From positions 124,001 to 188,000 of the forward strand of contig MU404082.1 in the NCBI GenBank assembly GCA_022695795.1: 64,000 nt of DNA. The letters run 5' to 3'. Position 1 is the stretch's first letter. The number at the start of each line of letters is the position of its first letter. Under the pieces are notes generated by a model. That model ran no database searches. It was not told where the DNA came from and worked only from the letters and a program-made list of their open reading frames with translations. The translations under genes were made by a program, and so were the position numbers. This document shows positions 1 through 12,095 of the stretch, one piece after another. The stretch is from Biscogniauxia marginata. Taxonomy: Eukaryota; Ascomycota; Sordariomycetes; Xylariales; Xylariaceae.

Positions 1-3000
1 CAGCTATAGAACAAATCAAACATCCGGGTTCATCCGTGTTGCGCAACAAAGCAAAGCGGCTAAAGAAGCAAGTCTCTATGTACGAGTTTGCCCAGACTAT
101 GTTATCATCACTGCGCAGGCACCTGGTTGATACATACTAGGCGGGAGCTCTCCGAATCGACTAGCCTGGCCATTGTTTAATTGTATTCAAACCCAGTCAG
201 GACTTGACTTCCCTCCGGCGACCCACAACATCATGTACTTGGCCGATCAATTTCTGCAGCCAGAAGAGACAAGAAGCAATGTCTCGAGTGAGGCCAACAA
301 CTTCGACGATAATGTAGTGGTGTCTTTAGCCCGTGGACCGCCATGGCAGCTAAACAGGTGAGGGGATATTCACATAGAAACTGTCAGTGAGGATTTGCAT
401 ACCAAGTGTTTAGCTTATTTCTGCCCAACGAACTTACCAGGGGCGCCGCTCAATAAGAGGCCACATAGAGTTGTTGTGAGTCTAAAACCTAAGTTGGGCT
501 CTACAAACCGAAGTTTGGTCTATAGCATTGTCGTTATGCTCCTTGCTTCTATTGGATACATACTTGCGCTCGGACCCGAGACCGATCGCTTGGGTCGAAA
601 AAGTACCCTGGCTGTCTGGCATACGGATTTACACCTAATAAACCTACGGACAAAAAGCAAACCCCCCATATTCGGAGCAGACATGATACAAGTTGTCTCG
701 GACGGAATGAAATCGAGCAGGCAAAGGAAAAAAAGAAAAGAAAAAAAAGAAAAGATCACAGGAAAAATTATTCTTTTGTCTGATATAGCACATGCTCCTC
801 CCACTCGGCGAAGAAGGGCGCGTCCTTCGCACATGTCAACAGCACCCGGCAGATTCGGATATTGTGTGAGCTTTGTAGTGACACGAAATGTATGAGACTC
901 GGGGATTATTCTCTTGCGATCTCGACTGCTATAGTACAATGGGGGAGGGACGTGGGTGCGACACCCTTTTGTGGCATGGCGACATTCCAAGTCGTTAGGT
1001 TTAAACGGTCGCGCAAGTCTCAAGATGGCTGCATCTTTACCAGCCAATGCGAAGCCTCCCCGGACACTGGTCTGACTGACCCGGTTCTACTTACACAGAC
1101 CTAGCAAGGGCTGTTCATTGAACGACAGCAAGCTACATAGCCAGTGAAGCTGTCTAGTTAGCTGGGTTCAGAGCTACAGAATCCATCGATGCCCCATTGC
1201 ATGCTGCTACGTAGCTTGTCAATGCCGCCGCGCCACATGATATGATTAATTGTTTGGACCTAAGGTATAGCGCCCCAGAATACTACATAGAATTACCTAT
1301 TGACGAATGGTGCGGTGCGGACATTTTAGGGAAAACGTATCCGACCCTGGAGCACGCATTTGACGTGCCGAATGTGTGCGACCCTGGAAGACAGACAGCC
1401 CCGACAAGATACAGTTTGACAGCAGCAGCAGCATCGCTTAACCGCGAGAGTGTGTAGGTGTTGTGCGCGTTCACGAGACTTGCAGGCGGCTACAAACCGC
1501 GTGTTTCCATTCATTTGGTCTCTCCTCATAATCAAGATTACTCGTGTTTTCCTCTTCATTTTCTCATTTCTTTTCCGTTTATCTATCATTTCACTCAATG
1601 CCTCTTTTGAATATTCTCCATCAGTGTTCCGCCACTGATTTGGATATCTAGTTGGCTACATCAGTGCACCCCCCCCCTGGCTGGCTAGCTACCTAACTCC
1701 ATCTTGCTATACTACATGCATACACCAATCCTCCCAATGTTTTGTTTTCTTCTTCCCCAACTGTTCGGCACGAGTGGGTCGGAACAGTTGATTGATGTCG
1801 GGTACACATGCAAACACCCCGAGTACCGCAGTACTGGCTACATCGATTTCCATATTCATCGTCTCGGCGGATTGCTTACCATCATGATCCACTCGCATGC
1901 CTCTCTGCCTTACATATGTATGCTTGTATCATAATGCAAGACCCATCCATCCAACCCATCCATTCCCATCCCATCCCGAACCTCTTTTACCTAAGCTGCC
2001 CTGCCTAGTCTATAGGGCATAGAGTAAAAGAGGGGCGTGGGAAAAGGAAAATTGATCCGTTTCTCTAGAGGAAAATAGTATAACCAAAAAAGCAAGCTCT
2101 TACTAAGGGGTTCAAGCTCTCTAGGGCAGGTGGGCGATATAAATGTTTATCAATTTTGGTCTCCTTAGTCGTTTTGATTCACCGGTCTGATTTCTTCTCA
2201 CTTGACTTATAGTTTATTTCATTATCATTACTATGCATTTTTCTCCGTCCTCGAAACCACCCCAGATAATATGATATATTTATGACCATGTACCTACCAA
2301 CACGTCGAGGAGAATCTGCCCAGGGTTGGTAGTCGCTCTTCCGCTCAACCTGCCGGCTTGGTTTTCTCCTCACCATGCATCACCACCTCCTATTTACTCA
2401 GATATCTAAGTATTTTCCCTCTTACGTTACACGCACCTCGAAACTCCTCCCGTCTGTCTAGGACGCACGCCATATACACACCGTACCCACACACCACGCA
2501 CGAGATCAACCATGGCCACCACCGACACTACCACCATCACTACGAGATCGTAACTATACATATATATACATACATCCGCGATGCACGATGCCGCCTCTGT
2601 GTGCCAAATAAAACAACCATCCACCCTCCACACTTCCCTTTATCATAGGTGTGCTTGCCACCTCGCTGTAGTGCAAACAAGCTAGCTAGCACTATCAACA
2701 CCACCGTGGCTGAGGAGGTGAGGTATAGGAGACGTAGAAGAATAGGAATAACGTGAAAGAGTGAGAACAAGTAAAAAGGGGAAAAAGAAAACACCCAACT
2801 AACCCTTTCCCGCCACATCATCTTACCTACCTTTCTGCCGTCCTATCAATTTTACTACTCCTCCTGCTTGTTATTATCAATATTATTATTCATATCCTCC
2901 CGTCGATTGTCGGTCCGTCTAACTCCCACATACTCACCACTGTTTTATTTTCGCTTTCCGTCTTCTCTCTTCTCTTTCCATCTTTCTACGCACACCCTCA

Positions 3001-3500
3001 CACATACTCCCGTATACTCGGCCTATCTATTCATCTCTTTCCTTTTTACTCTTACTCCCTTATCGTCTCTCACATAATTCTCACCACACGCACGTAGAGA
3101 CGCAAGGAGGGGAAGAAAACAAGAAAAAGAAAGAGAAAGCGGCGATGACAAGAACGGAAGGGAGGAAAGGATAACGCAACGACATACGTACAACACAACA
3201 CAAAACAAACACACGGCCCACGATTCTCCTTCCCTCTCGGAAGAAAGTCCCTTGTTGTCTTGTGTTGTATGTCCAGATGTGAGAAGTACTATTATCACTA
3301 CTACAGTCGGCCTTATATCGTCACTACTTATTTTTTTTATCCCTACCCGTCCGTTCATCCGTCCGTCCTACCGTCTTGCTTGTCGATATCCTATCTATCT
3401 CGACACCCCTTTCCCCGTCCCTTTTCTCCCATGACTTCACATCGAGCTCGGCCCTGATATATCGTCAGCAAGCGGAACTTCTGTGCGAGGAATAGCTTGT
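1..3500. other. Intergenic, no gene recognised
   Basis: I find only short overlapping reading frames on both strands with no recognisable protein, no consistent codon bias and no convincing intron-exon structure. The right half (about 2350-3450) is strongly CT-rich on the plus strand with scattered short tandem repeats, as is common in fungal leaders and promoters. An unrecognised non-coding RNA cannot be excluded. Confidence 0.6.
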
Positions 3501-3524
3501 GTCCCTTCCCCAGAAGTTCTCATG

Positions 3525-3600
3525 TATAAAGGTCCACCGGGGTCGCCTATTTCATTCACTTTGACCTGGATCCTCGGTCTCTCTATTCCTCTTCACACAC
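3525..3600 (+). promoter_or_regulatory. Possible core promoter of the dsRBM-like gene
   Basis: A TATAAA box at 3525-3530 is followed by a pyrimidine-rich stretch around 3560-3600 that could hold the start site. It lies about 300 nt upstream of the ATG at 3828. A second AT element (TATATAT, about 3714-3721) is closer to the ATG and is an alternative. The implied leader ends in a tandem AGTC repeat (about 3797-3824). This is inference from position and motif only. Confidence 0.35.
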
Positions 3601-3796
3601 ACAACTTAGCTTTACCGACCTATCTATCTACCTACCTGTCTATCTAGGTTCTACTATTCATCTTTCTAAGCATATCGTCTCGACCCACTTCAAACCTCGA
3701 ATCAACGAACACGATATATATCCTGGGGGGAAAGGTTATATCAATTTATATACTATCTACCCAACAAGACTCACGAGATACGATCGACTTGGGTCC

Positions 3797-3824
3797 AGTC
3801 AGTCAGTCAGTCAGTCAGTCAGTC
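3797..3824 (+). repeat. Tandem AGTC tetranucleotide repeat in a 5' leader
   Basis: About seven copies of the tetramer AGTC run up to four bases before the ATG at 3828. If transcribed, the repeat sits directly upstream of the start codon of the dsRBM-like gene. Being a microsatellite, its length is likely to vary between strains. Confidence 0.8.
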
Positions 3825-3827
3825 ATC

Positions 3828-4358
3828 ATGCCATCATCAAGCAACGCGGCCCAGAGCACGCCATGGCAAGACAGGCTCGTAGGTAGGTAACACAAGGATC
3901 ACTATGCCCGATCCTAGCCGGCCCCTCACGGTATCATGAGGCTAACTCACCTGACCTACAGAGGCGTGCCGTGAATATCAGATACAAGAGCCTGACTTCC
4001 AGCTCGTCTCTGACCGGCGAGGTGAGCCCTATCCCGTCACCCCCCCCTTTTCCCTCGTTATTTGCCCAATTGGGGGTTCGTTCGAACTCCTTGACCTCAG
4101 CCAATTAGGGAACACACACACAGAGAGAGATAGGAAAGAAGGAAAGAAAAAAGATTGTATTAACACAAAAGCCTCTTTTGGTTTTCTTCGTCACTAGGTG
4201 GTCGTACGGCCTGGTCCTGCGTGGTCACGGTGTACGGTAGACGGATCGAGGCGCGCTTCTGGTACGACGGCAGGAACATCGTCAACGCCAGAGAGGACGC
4301 TGCCGAGTTGGCACTGAATTGGCTCGCGAGCAACCCGAACCTGGCGGCGAGCTGGTGA
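3828..4358 (+). CDS. Small protein resembling a single double-stranded-RNA-binding motif
   Basis: Three exons (3828-3882, 3962-4021, 4198-4358) join in phase 1, 1 to give 91 residues ending at TGA 4356-4358. Both introns are GT-AG; using GTAGGT at 3883 rather than GTAACA at 3887 is required to avoid a stop. After a 12-residue Ser/Ala-rich start, the chain WQDRLVEACREYQIQEP, then DRRGGRTAWSCVVTVYGRRI, then a C-terminal REDAAELALNWL helix reproduces the alpha-beta-beta-beta-alpha order of the dsRBM fold (family knowledge). The usual basic KKxAK patch at the start of the last helix is absent; NAREDAAE stands there. RNA binding is therefore inferred and may be weak, and a protein-binding dsRBM is possible. 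It stands alone, with the nearest gene 2.8 kb downstream. Fold assignment is likely; function is unknown. Confidence 0.72.
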
Positions 4359-4360
4359 AA

Positions 4361-4376
4361 CCCCCCCCCCCCCCCC
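4361..4376 (+). repeat. Homopolymer of sixteen C
   Basis: An uninterrupted run of 16 cytosines begins two bases after the stop codon of the dsRBM-like gene, in its presumed 3' UTR. Its length is a likely sequencing or assembly uncertainty. Confidence 0.85.
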
Positions 4377-7173
4377 ACCCAACGTACACAAGCACACGCG
4401 CACACATACCACCTCTCGTTCTAATTAATCCCTATCCGAGAACGAGCATGACACAAGAAGCTACAAAAGTGGGGGAAATAAGCCAAACAAGATATGTGAG
4501 CTCATCTTCGTTGCCTAATCCGAACTTCCCCATAAGTCGGATCTACCCGACATGTGTCAAGAGAGATTTCGATACCCAAAATCTCTGATGACGTTCACAT
4601 GCGAATGCCTCTTTTTGTTTTCTATACACACTCCCCTAACCCTTTTTTTTCTTCTTCTTCTTTTGAGCTTCCTTTTTTGTTTCATTACCAATCGGAGTTT
4701 GGAAAGGATCGGGCAGCCCCACGGCAACACGGGAGGGAAAAAAAAGAAGAGACAAGAGACAAGAACTAAGAAGCACGCAAGACATTTTTTTTTTCATCAT
4801 TCCATGGACTTGGCGCATAAATCTCTTTCTTTTTCTTCGTCCGAAATACACGCACAGATCATTCGGGGGGGTTTTTTTTTTTTAATTTTTTTTTTGCTTC
4901 ACAGTAGGAATTGGAAGAGTTTGTGATCAAAAAGGGGTGGAAGGGAAAAAAAATTTTTACGTCTCCCATCTATTGGAGGATGGGGGTTAACCAGGCGCGA
5001 GGGTTTACTGTTTCAATTTGTATTTGTCTCCCGAGATGAACTTTTCTTTGAGACGGAATAAGTCGAACTTTGGTCACAAAGGATTTCCGGGATGCGAACT
5101 CGTACACGCCGATGCAGAGAGATGAGCACTTTCTCCCCACCCATTTCGGAGCTACCCATATCTCTGGCGATTTGGAAGAGTGAGGGTTCGGCACTTTTGT
5201 CATGATTACGACCGAATTCTTTCCTCTTGCCCGGACTAGCCGGTGAAGGTGTGAGATTCCAAAAGGCGGTGGCCGGGGGGGGAAGGAATTAAAAAGCAAT
5301 GTCTCGTTTCGAAACAAGAGAAAAATGAGAAGAACAGTATAACTTGATTAGAGGAAAATGAATAATCGTTGAGGATGTTGATCTCCTAATTGACCGTCAT
5401 TTTATTACATTATGCGGACCGTCAAAGGTAGAATAATCATTATAATAGGTAGGTTCCCCCATGGCTAACTACTATGGGATCGCATAGCGTCTTACTGCTG
5501 AAGCCGGCCTGATACAACCAAGGCACACGTAATGCATGCCAAAGAGCGACTGGATTGCGTACTACGCTCGTCGTAATGAGATAGATAGACTCCTGTCCGT
5601 AGCATCCTGCTGAAATGGAACACCCACTAGCAAGGTGCGGAATGCCTGCTTTCCAACCTTTCCGTGTTGAACAGTAATGGGCGACCCCACCCTATAATCA
5701 GCTCAACGACTGCCAACAGACGGGACAGAGTTGAGCTGAAAGAGAAAAGGGAAGGGGGGGGTATAGTTTAACCTCTGGCCGGTTTCAGAAGCAGGATCTA
5801 GCATGGGCAGATCTGGGCCCTGAGGCCAGCCGATCGACTGTGTGCTAAACTTCCAGGGGCATGGGTTGGAGAGTAGCTAATAAGGTAGCCTTACAGATTT
5901 GACAGTCGGTGAAGAGGGAGGTGAGAGTAGAGTGTGTTACTTGCTGTAACCCTCCCGCACCCGCATGACCTGCGCCGCCGACGCCATTTTTGGAATCTTG
6001 GGTATCGAGGATGGGAGGGAGGGGGGGGGGTTGTCGAACGAAGCGAGAAGAGAAAGAACCCCACGGAATTTCATTTTCTTTGCTTACTTATGTTGACACC
6101 TTTTATAACCGGCGTGGCGTTAAGTTGCAGGGTTCTTGGTCGAACTTTGATGGTACCACCTACGAATAACATACTTGACCTCTCTCTCTTGAGGGATCAT
6201 CAGGATGGATAGGGGTTCAAGGGGGGTGTAGGGGTTGTCGTACACGACCCGTACATACGTTACCAGCTACCGTCTCAAGTTAAGCACACGTCCAGCGAAG
6301 CACCTTCTGATTCTAGAACCATACCCGGCTCGAAGACATTTCAATTGTTCCTCTGGTGGGTGGTAGCCCAGATAGGAATAGGATGGGGGCGTCCCTTGCA
6401 TCCCCATGCATGTACGGGTAGGTAGGCAATGTAAATATGTATGTAGGTACGTAATCTGACGGGATTCAGGTCGGGCAGCTGGGCAGCCTTATGAAAAGTG
6501 ACATGTGACAGACGAGGACGAGGCTTACCATCTCTCCAGGGGTTGTCAGTGGAGAACAGTTAAAGAATCTCCAAGTTTTCGACGATGACCCCCCCTTCGG
6601 ATGGTGGTATGTAGGTAAGTAGGCAAGTGATGAATGCAAGGTTAGGTAGAGATTAGATTAGTTAGTTAGAGGTATAGTTACATGGCACGTCACTGGAAAC
6701 GAGTATGACCATTGCAGAACTTAGGTATGGCCCAATAGAAAGTGTCGCCGGATGTCACTCTGACCATTAACGTCGTTACATGCGTGCTGATGACAGGGCT
6801 CGAGTAGGATCTCTCCGGAAGTGTGGGAAGACAAGAAAAGCCCGGCTGATAAGCAGTCAGGCGGGAAGGTTCCTTGAGGTCCGAGGGGTAGTACTTGTGG
6901 CTGAAGGAGAGTGTGGCTGTTTCTTATTATGTAAGCAGAATCCGAGCTCCGAACCCCCCACCTGGTAGTATTAAGTGAAGTGGGGTAGATCTCGCATTCA
7001 AGGTTATGGTCTGTGCTGCGGAACAACTCTCGCCGTGGCATCGTCAAATACCCAAATTTTGCTGGAAAGCAATAAATGAGGTCAGTATCGACTTTTCTCT
7101 ATCGACGACGAGGGGGAACACGACATTGGGCGACACGCGATCGATGGGGGACTCCCTCTAGCAAATTGACAGC
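4377..7173. other. Intergenic, no gene recognised
   Basis: 2.8 kb between the dsRBM-like gene and the uS7m gene. It contains poly-T/poly-A tracts (about 4640-4950), G-rich runs (about 5750 and 6010-6030) and TAGGTAGGT-type tracts (about 6418-6440 and 6608-6640). The short reading frames have no recognisable product. The last few hundred bases must hold the promoter of the downstream gene, but I see no clear TATA box. Confidence 0.6.
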
Positions 7174-8216
7174 ATGTCTTCGAAACTGAACCCCTGGGGC
7201 GCTGTCCGGAGTCTGGCCGTACGAGCACGACCCCTGCGATCACCCCGTCCCGGACGGATAGCGGCTGGAGGAGCTTGCATGTCAGCAAGGAGAGGATTAG
7301 CCGACGACACCACCAGGAGGCCACCCTATCCCGATGACGACGATGCGGAGATACCGCCGCCGCCAGCATCGGAAGAGCCTGCCGCCGAGAAGCAGATAGT
7401 AGAGACCTGGGCCCCGAACTTCCTCAATGCCGCCGCCTTGGCCGCCCTCGAGCAGGCCGCCGCCGCCCGGGACGTATACGGCGAGGACGAGGGCCTCAAG
7501 TTCGGCATGCCCGAGCGCCCGGGGAAGAACGAACAGCTGCAGGACCGATATCACCCAGTCATAGACCAGGTCACCAAGATGCTCATGCGAGACGGCAAGC
7601 TGAGCCAGGCGCAAAGGGTGCGTTGCATTTACCCTCTCCCCCCCCCTTTTCCTCCTCCTTGACTCCACGGAAGAAAAGAAGAAGAAGAAGAAGACCGTAG
7701 AATCCAAGATCAGAGTTCCGAGCCGAGCTAACGTTTTTTTTTTTTTACCATTTCCCCCCCAAACAGCACATGTCCCTCATCCTCGCGTACCTGCGCACGA
7801 CGACGCCGAAGGAGAGCCCGCTGCGGCCGCTGGTGCCGGGCTCGCCGCCGGCGTCGCAGCTGCCGATGAACCCGCTGCTGTACCTGACGGTGGCGATCGA
7901 CTCGGTGGCGCCGCTGGTGCGGATCCGCGCCATGAAGGGGGCGGCGGGCGGCGGGCAGGCGCTCGAGCTGCCCGAGCCCATGGCCGCGCGCGCCCGCCGC
8001 CGCGTCGCCATCTCGTGGATCCTCGACGTCGTCAACCGCCGCCGCTCGACCGGCTCGGGCCGCGCCCAGTTCGCCGCCCGCTTCGGCCAAGAGATCGTCG
8101 CCGTCGTCGAGGGCCGCTCCTCCGTCTGGGACCGCCGCAACCAGGTCCACAAGTCCGGCACCGCCGCCCGCGCCAACCTGAGCCACCCCGCCGTCGCGCC
8201 GCGGAAGAGGCTGTGA
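7174..8216 (+). CDS. RSM7: Mitochondrial small-subunit ribosomal protein S7 (uS7m)
   Basis: Two exons (7174-7617, 7767-8216) split by a 149-nt phase-0 intron (GTGCGT...ACAG) encode 297 residues. The first ~45 residues are Arg/Ser/Ala-rich with almost no acidic residues, a typical matrix-targeting presequence. Residues ~125 to the end match the bacterial uS7 fold: YHPVIDQVTKMLMRDGKLSQAQR, then a helix with AYLRTTTPKESPL, MNPLLYLTVAIDSVAPLVRI, and a basic C-terminal half with ARARRRVAISWILDVVNRRR ending in RKRL. uS7 binds the 3' major domain of small-subunit rRNA and shapes the exit site of the ribosome (family knowledge). Exon 2 is strikingly GC-rich, with nearly every third base G or C, unlike exon 1. 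The intron carries a C-run and long poly-T before the acceptor. Confidence 0.9.
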
Positions 8217-9135
8217 TTTATTCGCTGAGGGGTGGTGTAGGTTAGTCATATGGGCGGGCTGTGGATAATTAGATGACGGATGGATGGATAGATGGATGGA
8301 ACGAGTGGGGCTTTTGGGGAGATACTGCGGGAAGTAGGTTTAACGAGCCTGCCTAGGGATACGTCATCGTATGAAAGGAGAGAAAGGGAGGGAGAAAAGG
8401 GAAGGGGGTGCCTCTGTCGGAAAGAGAAATGGTCAGCGGCATAGTCGAGTTCGAGTCGGTCTTGCTATAGTGAGAGAGAGAGAGAGAGAGAGGCAGACCG
8501 CTGATGGTGTATGTACGTATGATGTATGATATACGCTCCCCCAAAAAAATGAGGAATAAAGGACCACAAAAAAAAGGGACACCTGTCTTGACTCTTATGG
8601 AAGTAGTAGTATGAAACATCCATTTGGTTGGTCTTCACGGGTTGAATTTCTCTCTCATCGTGATAAGTAAGACTTGGAACCCTTCTTTTTTCTTACTTTC
8701 TTATGCATTTCCTTCCTCATTATAATGGTTTTTCTCCCCTCTCCCCCTTTCCCTTCCCGATCCTGTCATCCTATACTCCCGTGAAGGCCCCCCTCCTACG
8801 CAAGTCTATATATGAGCCCCCCCCCCCTATACTTGCTGCTCCGAGTCCAGAGATAAAGAGGAAAAGAAGGTCCTAGATCTAGAGCCTAATTCATTTTTCT
8901 CTTTTTCCTTTTTCTTTTCCTAGTCCCTCGTCTAGAGAAATCTAAATCCTGCTTGATGCCTGTTTATCATCGGGTTACCCTCGTCTAGGTACCAAGTTTG
9001 GAAGTTCTTTTTGTTTTCACCGTCAGTAAATTCGACCCCCCCTCTACTCCCCCTCCACCCCCCCACCCGAGACACCACCATTCATGAGTTTAGTCTTTTT
9101 GACAACAGATTTTTTTTCTTTCTTTTTTCTCTTTC
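8217..9135. other. Convergent intergenic region with simple repeats
   Basis: Terminator region shared by the uS7m gene (+) and the Yrb30-like gene (-). It contains a GA dinucleotide tract at about 8471-8492, poly-C (about 8818-8827) and CT-rich stretches. No gene seen. Confidence 0.65.
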
Positions 9136-11289
9136 TCAAACGGGCGAGTCGGCATAAGGGTCGAAGCCGACCTTGCGCTCGGCCTCCTGGCCGGCGGCCC
9201 AGCGCTCGCGGCCGCGCAGGCCGCTCGTCGACGCCGACTCGTCGAGGTAGAACTGCAGGACCTGGTCGGGGATGGCCAGGTGGGTCGTCTGCTCGAACTC
9301 CTGCAGGCTCGTCAGGCGCAGCAGCATCTCGAGGAGCGACAGCGACGTGCGGATCGCGCCGAAGGGCGAGCGCTCGATGAGCGTCGGGCTCAGCTCCTCG
9401 GGGCAGCAGTCCGGTTGCGGCTCGACGTGCACCTCGCGGTTGTGGTTGTTGCGCGGAGAGGCGGCGTGGTGCAGGTGCGAGTGCGAGCCTCGGGACGAGG
9501 GCCGCGAGGAGGACGAGGCGATGTTCATTCGGCTGAGCTGCGTCACTAGATTCGAGTCGACGGAGGGGCGCAAGAACTGTTTCTGACGAGGATTCTTGTT
9601 AGGATCTAGAAACTCGTCGTCGTATGGCGTCGGCTCATCGTCTTCATCGGTGGAGTTCGCATCGTCGTCGGCCTCGAAGACCTCGAGTGCTATCCATTCA
9701 GGATCGAGGTCTTGTGGTAATCTCCAGAATTCATTTCGTTTTGTAGACTTGGGCGTCTGTTTACAGAACTCGGTGGACGTGACCGCTTTCGTCTCTTGCA
9801 AAAGCTGTCGGTCGATATCGTCTTGTGAGTCTCCATCTGATAACGTCTTATTAGATATAATGCTCTCATCTATGCTCTCGAGCATGTGATGAGATTGGCC
9901 GTTCAGTTCATCGACTTCTTCTTGCGTCATGTTCACTGACAACGCTCCTACGTCTCTTTTCAAAAGGAGCACTGGGCTGCTTGAGGCACCCTCCTCGTTG
10001 TGAATATTGAGGATCTTGCCAACATCTGCGTAAAACATCTTGGATATCTGGTGAACTGGAATAAACTCTCGTATACCAGCAAGACGCATGCCGTTGTAGG
10101 AGGTCGGCCGTGCTTCGCCATCCCCAAAGCTATGCACTCGACCGTCATCTAGGTCTTCTACAACCTCTAGTCGATACGAATAACTCATATGAGAGGCATT
10201 GTATTCCGCAGCATTCGCTAGAGATGAGTCATCTTCAAGGGGCACCCGGTATAGCCTTACCCGCGCCTTGTGGATGACCTCCTGCCACATCGGTTTTCTT
10301 TGGCCGTCTTCCACGCCATACGGCTCCTCCGCTTCCTGAGAAGAGGCATGCCCCCGGAAGAGCATATACAAAGAGAGGGTGAAATCTGGGCCAATCTGCA
10401 TGGGCTGGCTCGGATCTAGGATGTACTGGGTGTCACCCACATTGACTAGCATGCTAGCCTGCAGTAAGCGGGCTGGTGAGAAGGAAGATGGCTGCTGAGT
10501 TTGAATGCCACCGAGTGCAGATACCCATAGGTTGATTAGGGGTATGGAGTCGTCGATACTAGCGATGAGTTCCTTCGTATCCGTGATAATGTTCAGTAGT
10601 TCAGCACGCCGCGCGGCGGCGGAGGATTTAGGCTTTTTGACGCCATTTGTTGACGACTCCTTTTCCTCAGCAGCATTCTCAAGACGTTTTGCTAGGGTAT
10701 CGATATCCTCTCGCAGCTCTCGTGCAATCCGCACGACTGTCTCCAGAGCTGAGTTCCCTTTAGTGTAGCGGAACTCGATCGAGTCTATTATCGGAGATAT
10801 GAGCTACATGTGTGGTTAGTCATTCTCCTTTTTTCTTTTTTGTTATCCCACCGAGGTGGAGAGGATGGCGTTCGTGTGGACGAGTCGAGTCAAATCACTG
10901 ACGCCTTTATAAACAAGTGGCACCCCTGACCGCGTGGACTTGGGGCCGAACCAAGATACCAGGAACACCCCCCCTCCTTTAATTTGGTTCTCCTACTTGC
11001 CTGAAAACAAGTTTCATATGACGTACCTCGACTTTTCGGGCCAACCGACGCTGCAAGTGGCTCAGCTCGGCGCGTAGCGGATCATCGTCGACGGTCTACA
11101 GCATGGCAGCTTAGCAAGCGTGTTACTGAGAGGCCAGCAGGGTTTTTGTTTCTTCGTTTCTTAGTGTTTGGATCTCACCTTGAGAAGTCTGGAGCCCTGT
11201 TGAACGACGTATGTCGAGGTGAGAGCAAGGCATGAGCGGATTGCATAGTTGGTAGCATGGTAAGAGAGCTTGGCTAGGAATGCATCCAT
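9136..11289 (-). CDS. Yrb30-type RanGTP-binding protein
   Basis: Three exons read leftward (11289-11179, 11095-11027, 10803-9136), all joined in phase 0, give 615 residues. The N-terminus MDAFLAKLSYHATNYAIRS followed by STYVVQQGSRLLK, then TVDDDPLRAELSHLQRRL and ISPIIDSIEFRYTKGNSALE, is the signature start of the fungal Ran-binding family (Pfam Ran-binding, yeast Yrb30). Yeast Yrb30 binds RanGTP and inhibits RanGAP-stimulated hydrolysis (family knowledge). The middle (about 130-330) is the conserved body with LINLWVSALGG and a basic loop. From about residue 420 it is acidic and low-complexity (EADDDANSTDEDDEPTPYDDE), then Ser/His/Arg-rich, ending in a helical LLEMLLRLTSLQEFEQ segment. The last 400 nt are much more GC-rich than the rest. 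Shares an 0.8-kb divergent promoter region with SUP35. Confidence 0.8.
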
Positions 11290-12095
11290 AGCAACGATTT
11301 GTTGGTGTAAGCGTTTCTTGCTATCATACCTGACGACAGACACCCGGGCTTCGATTACTAAACAATAGATTTGGAAGCATATTCAGGATAATGAGGTTTG
11401 CCTTGGATACTTACAAGTCACATGAGTGTACGTGTGTGAGTTGTGAATTTATTCTCCGTACATTCTGGAATGGATCAAATATCAACAACGCAAACACGGG
11501 CTGCCCGGAAAACGGAGAGCATTGGGCAATGCTAAGACAGGCCCTGTAAGATGCACAGTGTGAACAGATTAGAGGCTTTGGGCAGTGAGCCAGCGGGACC
11601 CAAGGCTGCCTAAATCCGATTGAAATAGTGGACCTTCCAGCCACAGGAACAATGGAGGCTTGCTATTATTACAGTGTGCAGTTCTCCAGATCTTAGGTAC
11701 TGTAGGTTAAATATTTTTTGGAGGGGCAACTCTGAGGCGTCGTCATTGGTGGGGCAAACGAGACCTTGGGGAAAATAGGTACCTAACCTTAGGTAAACTC
11801 GTGCCTGTAACGCGGGTTAACCCCGCTACGGCTGCTTTTAAAGAGTCGAGATTTTTGATTCTTCCTACAACCACGGGATCCATTGGGCTCACAAATCTCG
11901 ACAATTTTATATTGCGCCCCGAATCCGCCTGGGCTTCTTCCGAGGTAGTTACGAGAGCTGAGCCGACTTGTCCCTCATCTCTTCATCATTCATTCACTCC
12001 TTATTGGATTGGATTACACCCAGTCTCGTCCTGACCGCTGTCGCACAAATCTTGACATCTGACATCTGACATTTCACAACTTCTATATCGTCACG
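11290..12095. promoter_or_regulatory. Divergent promoter region (Yrb30-like / SUP35)
   Basis: 806 bp between two divergent start codons. It holds a copy of the palindromic CCTTAGGT-type motif near 11780-11797. Just upstream of the SUP35 ATG is a direct repeat of TGACATC/TGACAT (about 12053-12073), probably in the leader. No canonical TATA box was found. Confidence 0.5.

Noticed and set aside
520..1047. 175-codon minus-strand frame near the left edge
   Set aside because: Poly-pyrimidine tracts give Phe/Leu-rich nonsense, there is no family resemblance, and other frames overlap it on both strands.
4040..4130. Possible tRNA-like TTCGTTCGAAC segment
   Set aside because: The rest of a cloverleaf (acceptor stem, anticodon arm, A box) is missing, and the stretch lies inside intron 2 of the dsRBM-like gene.
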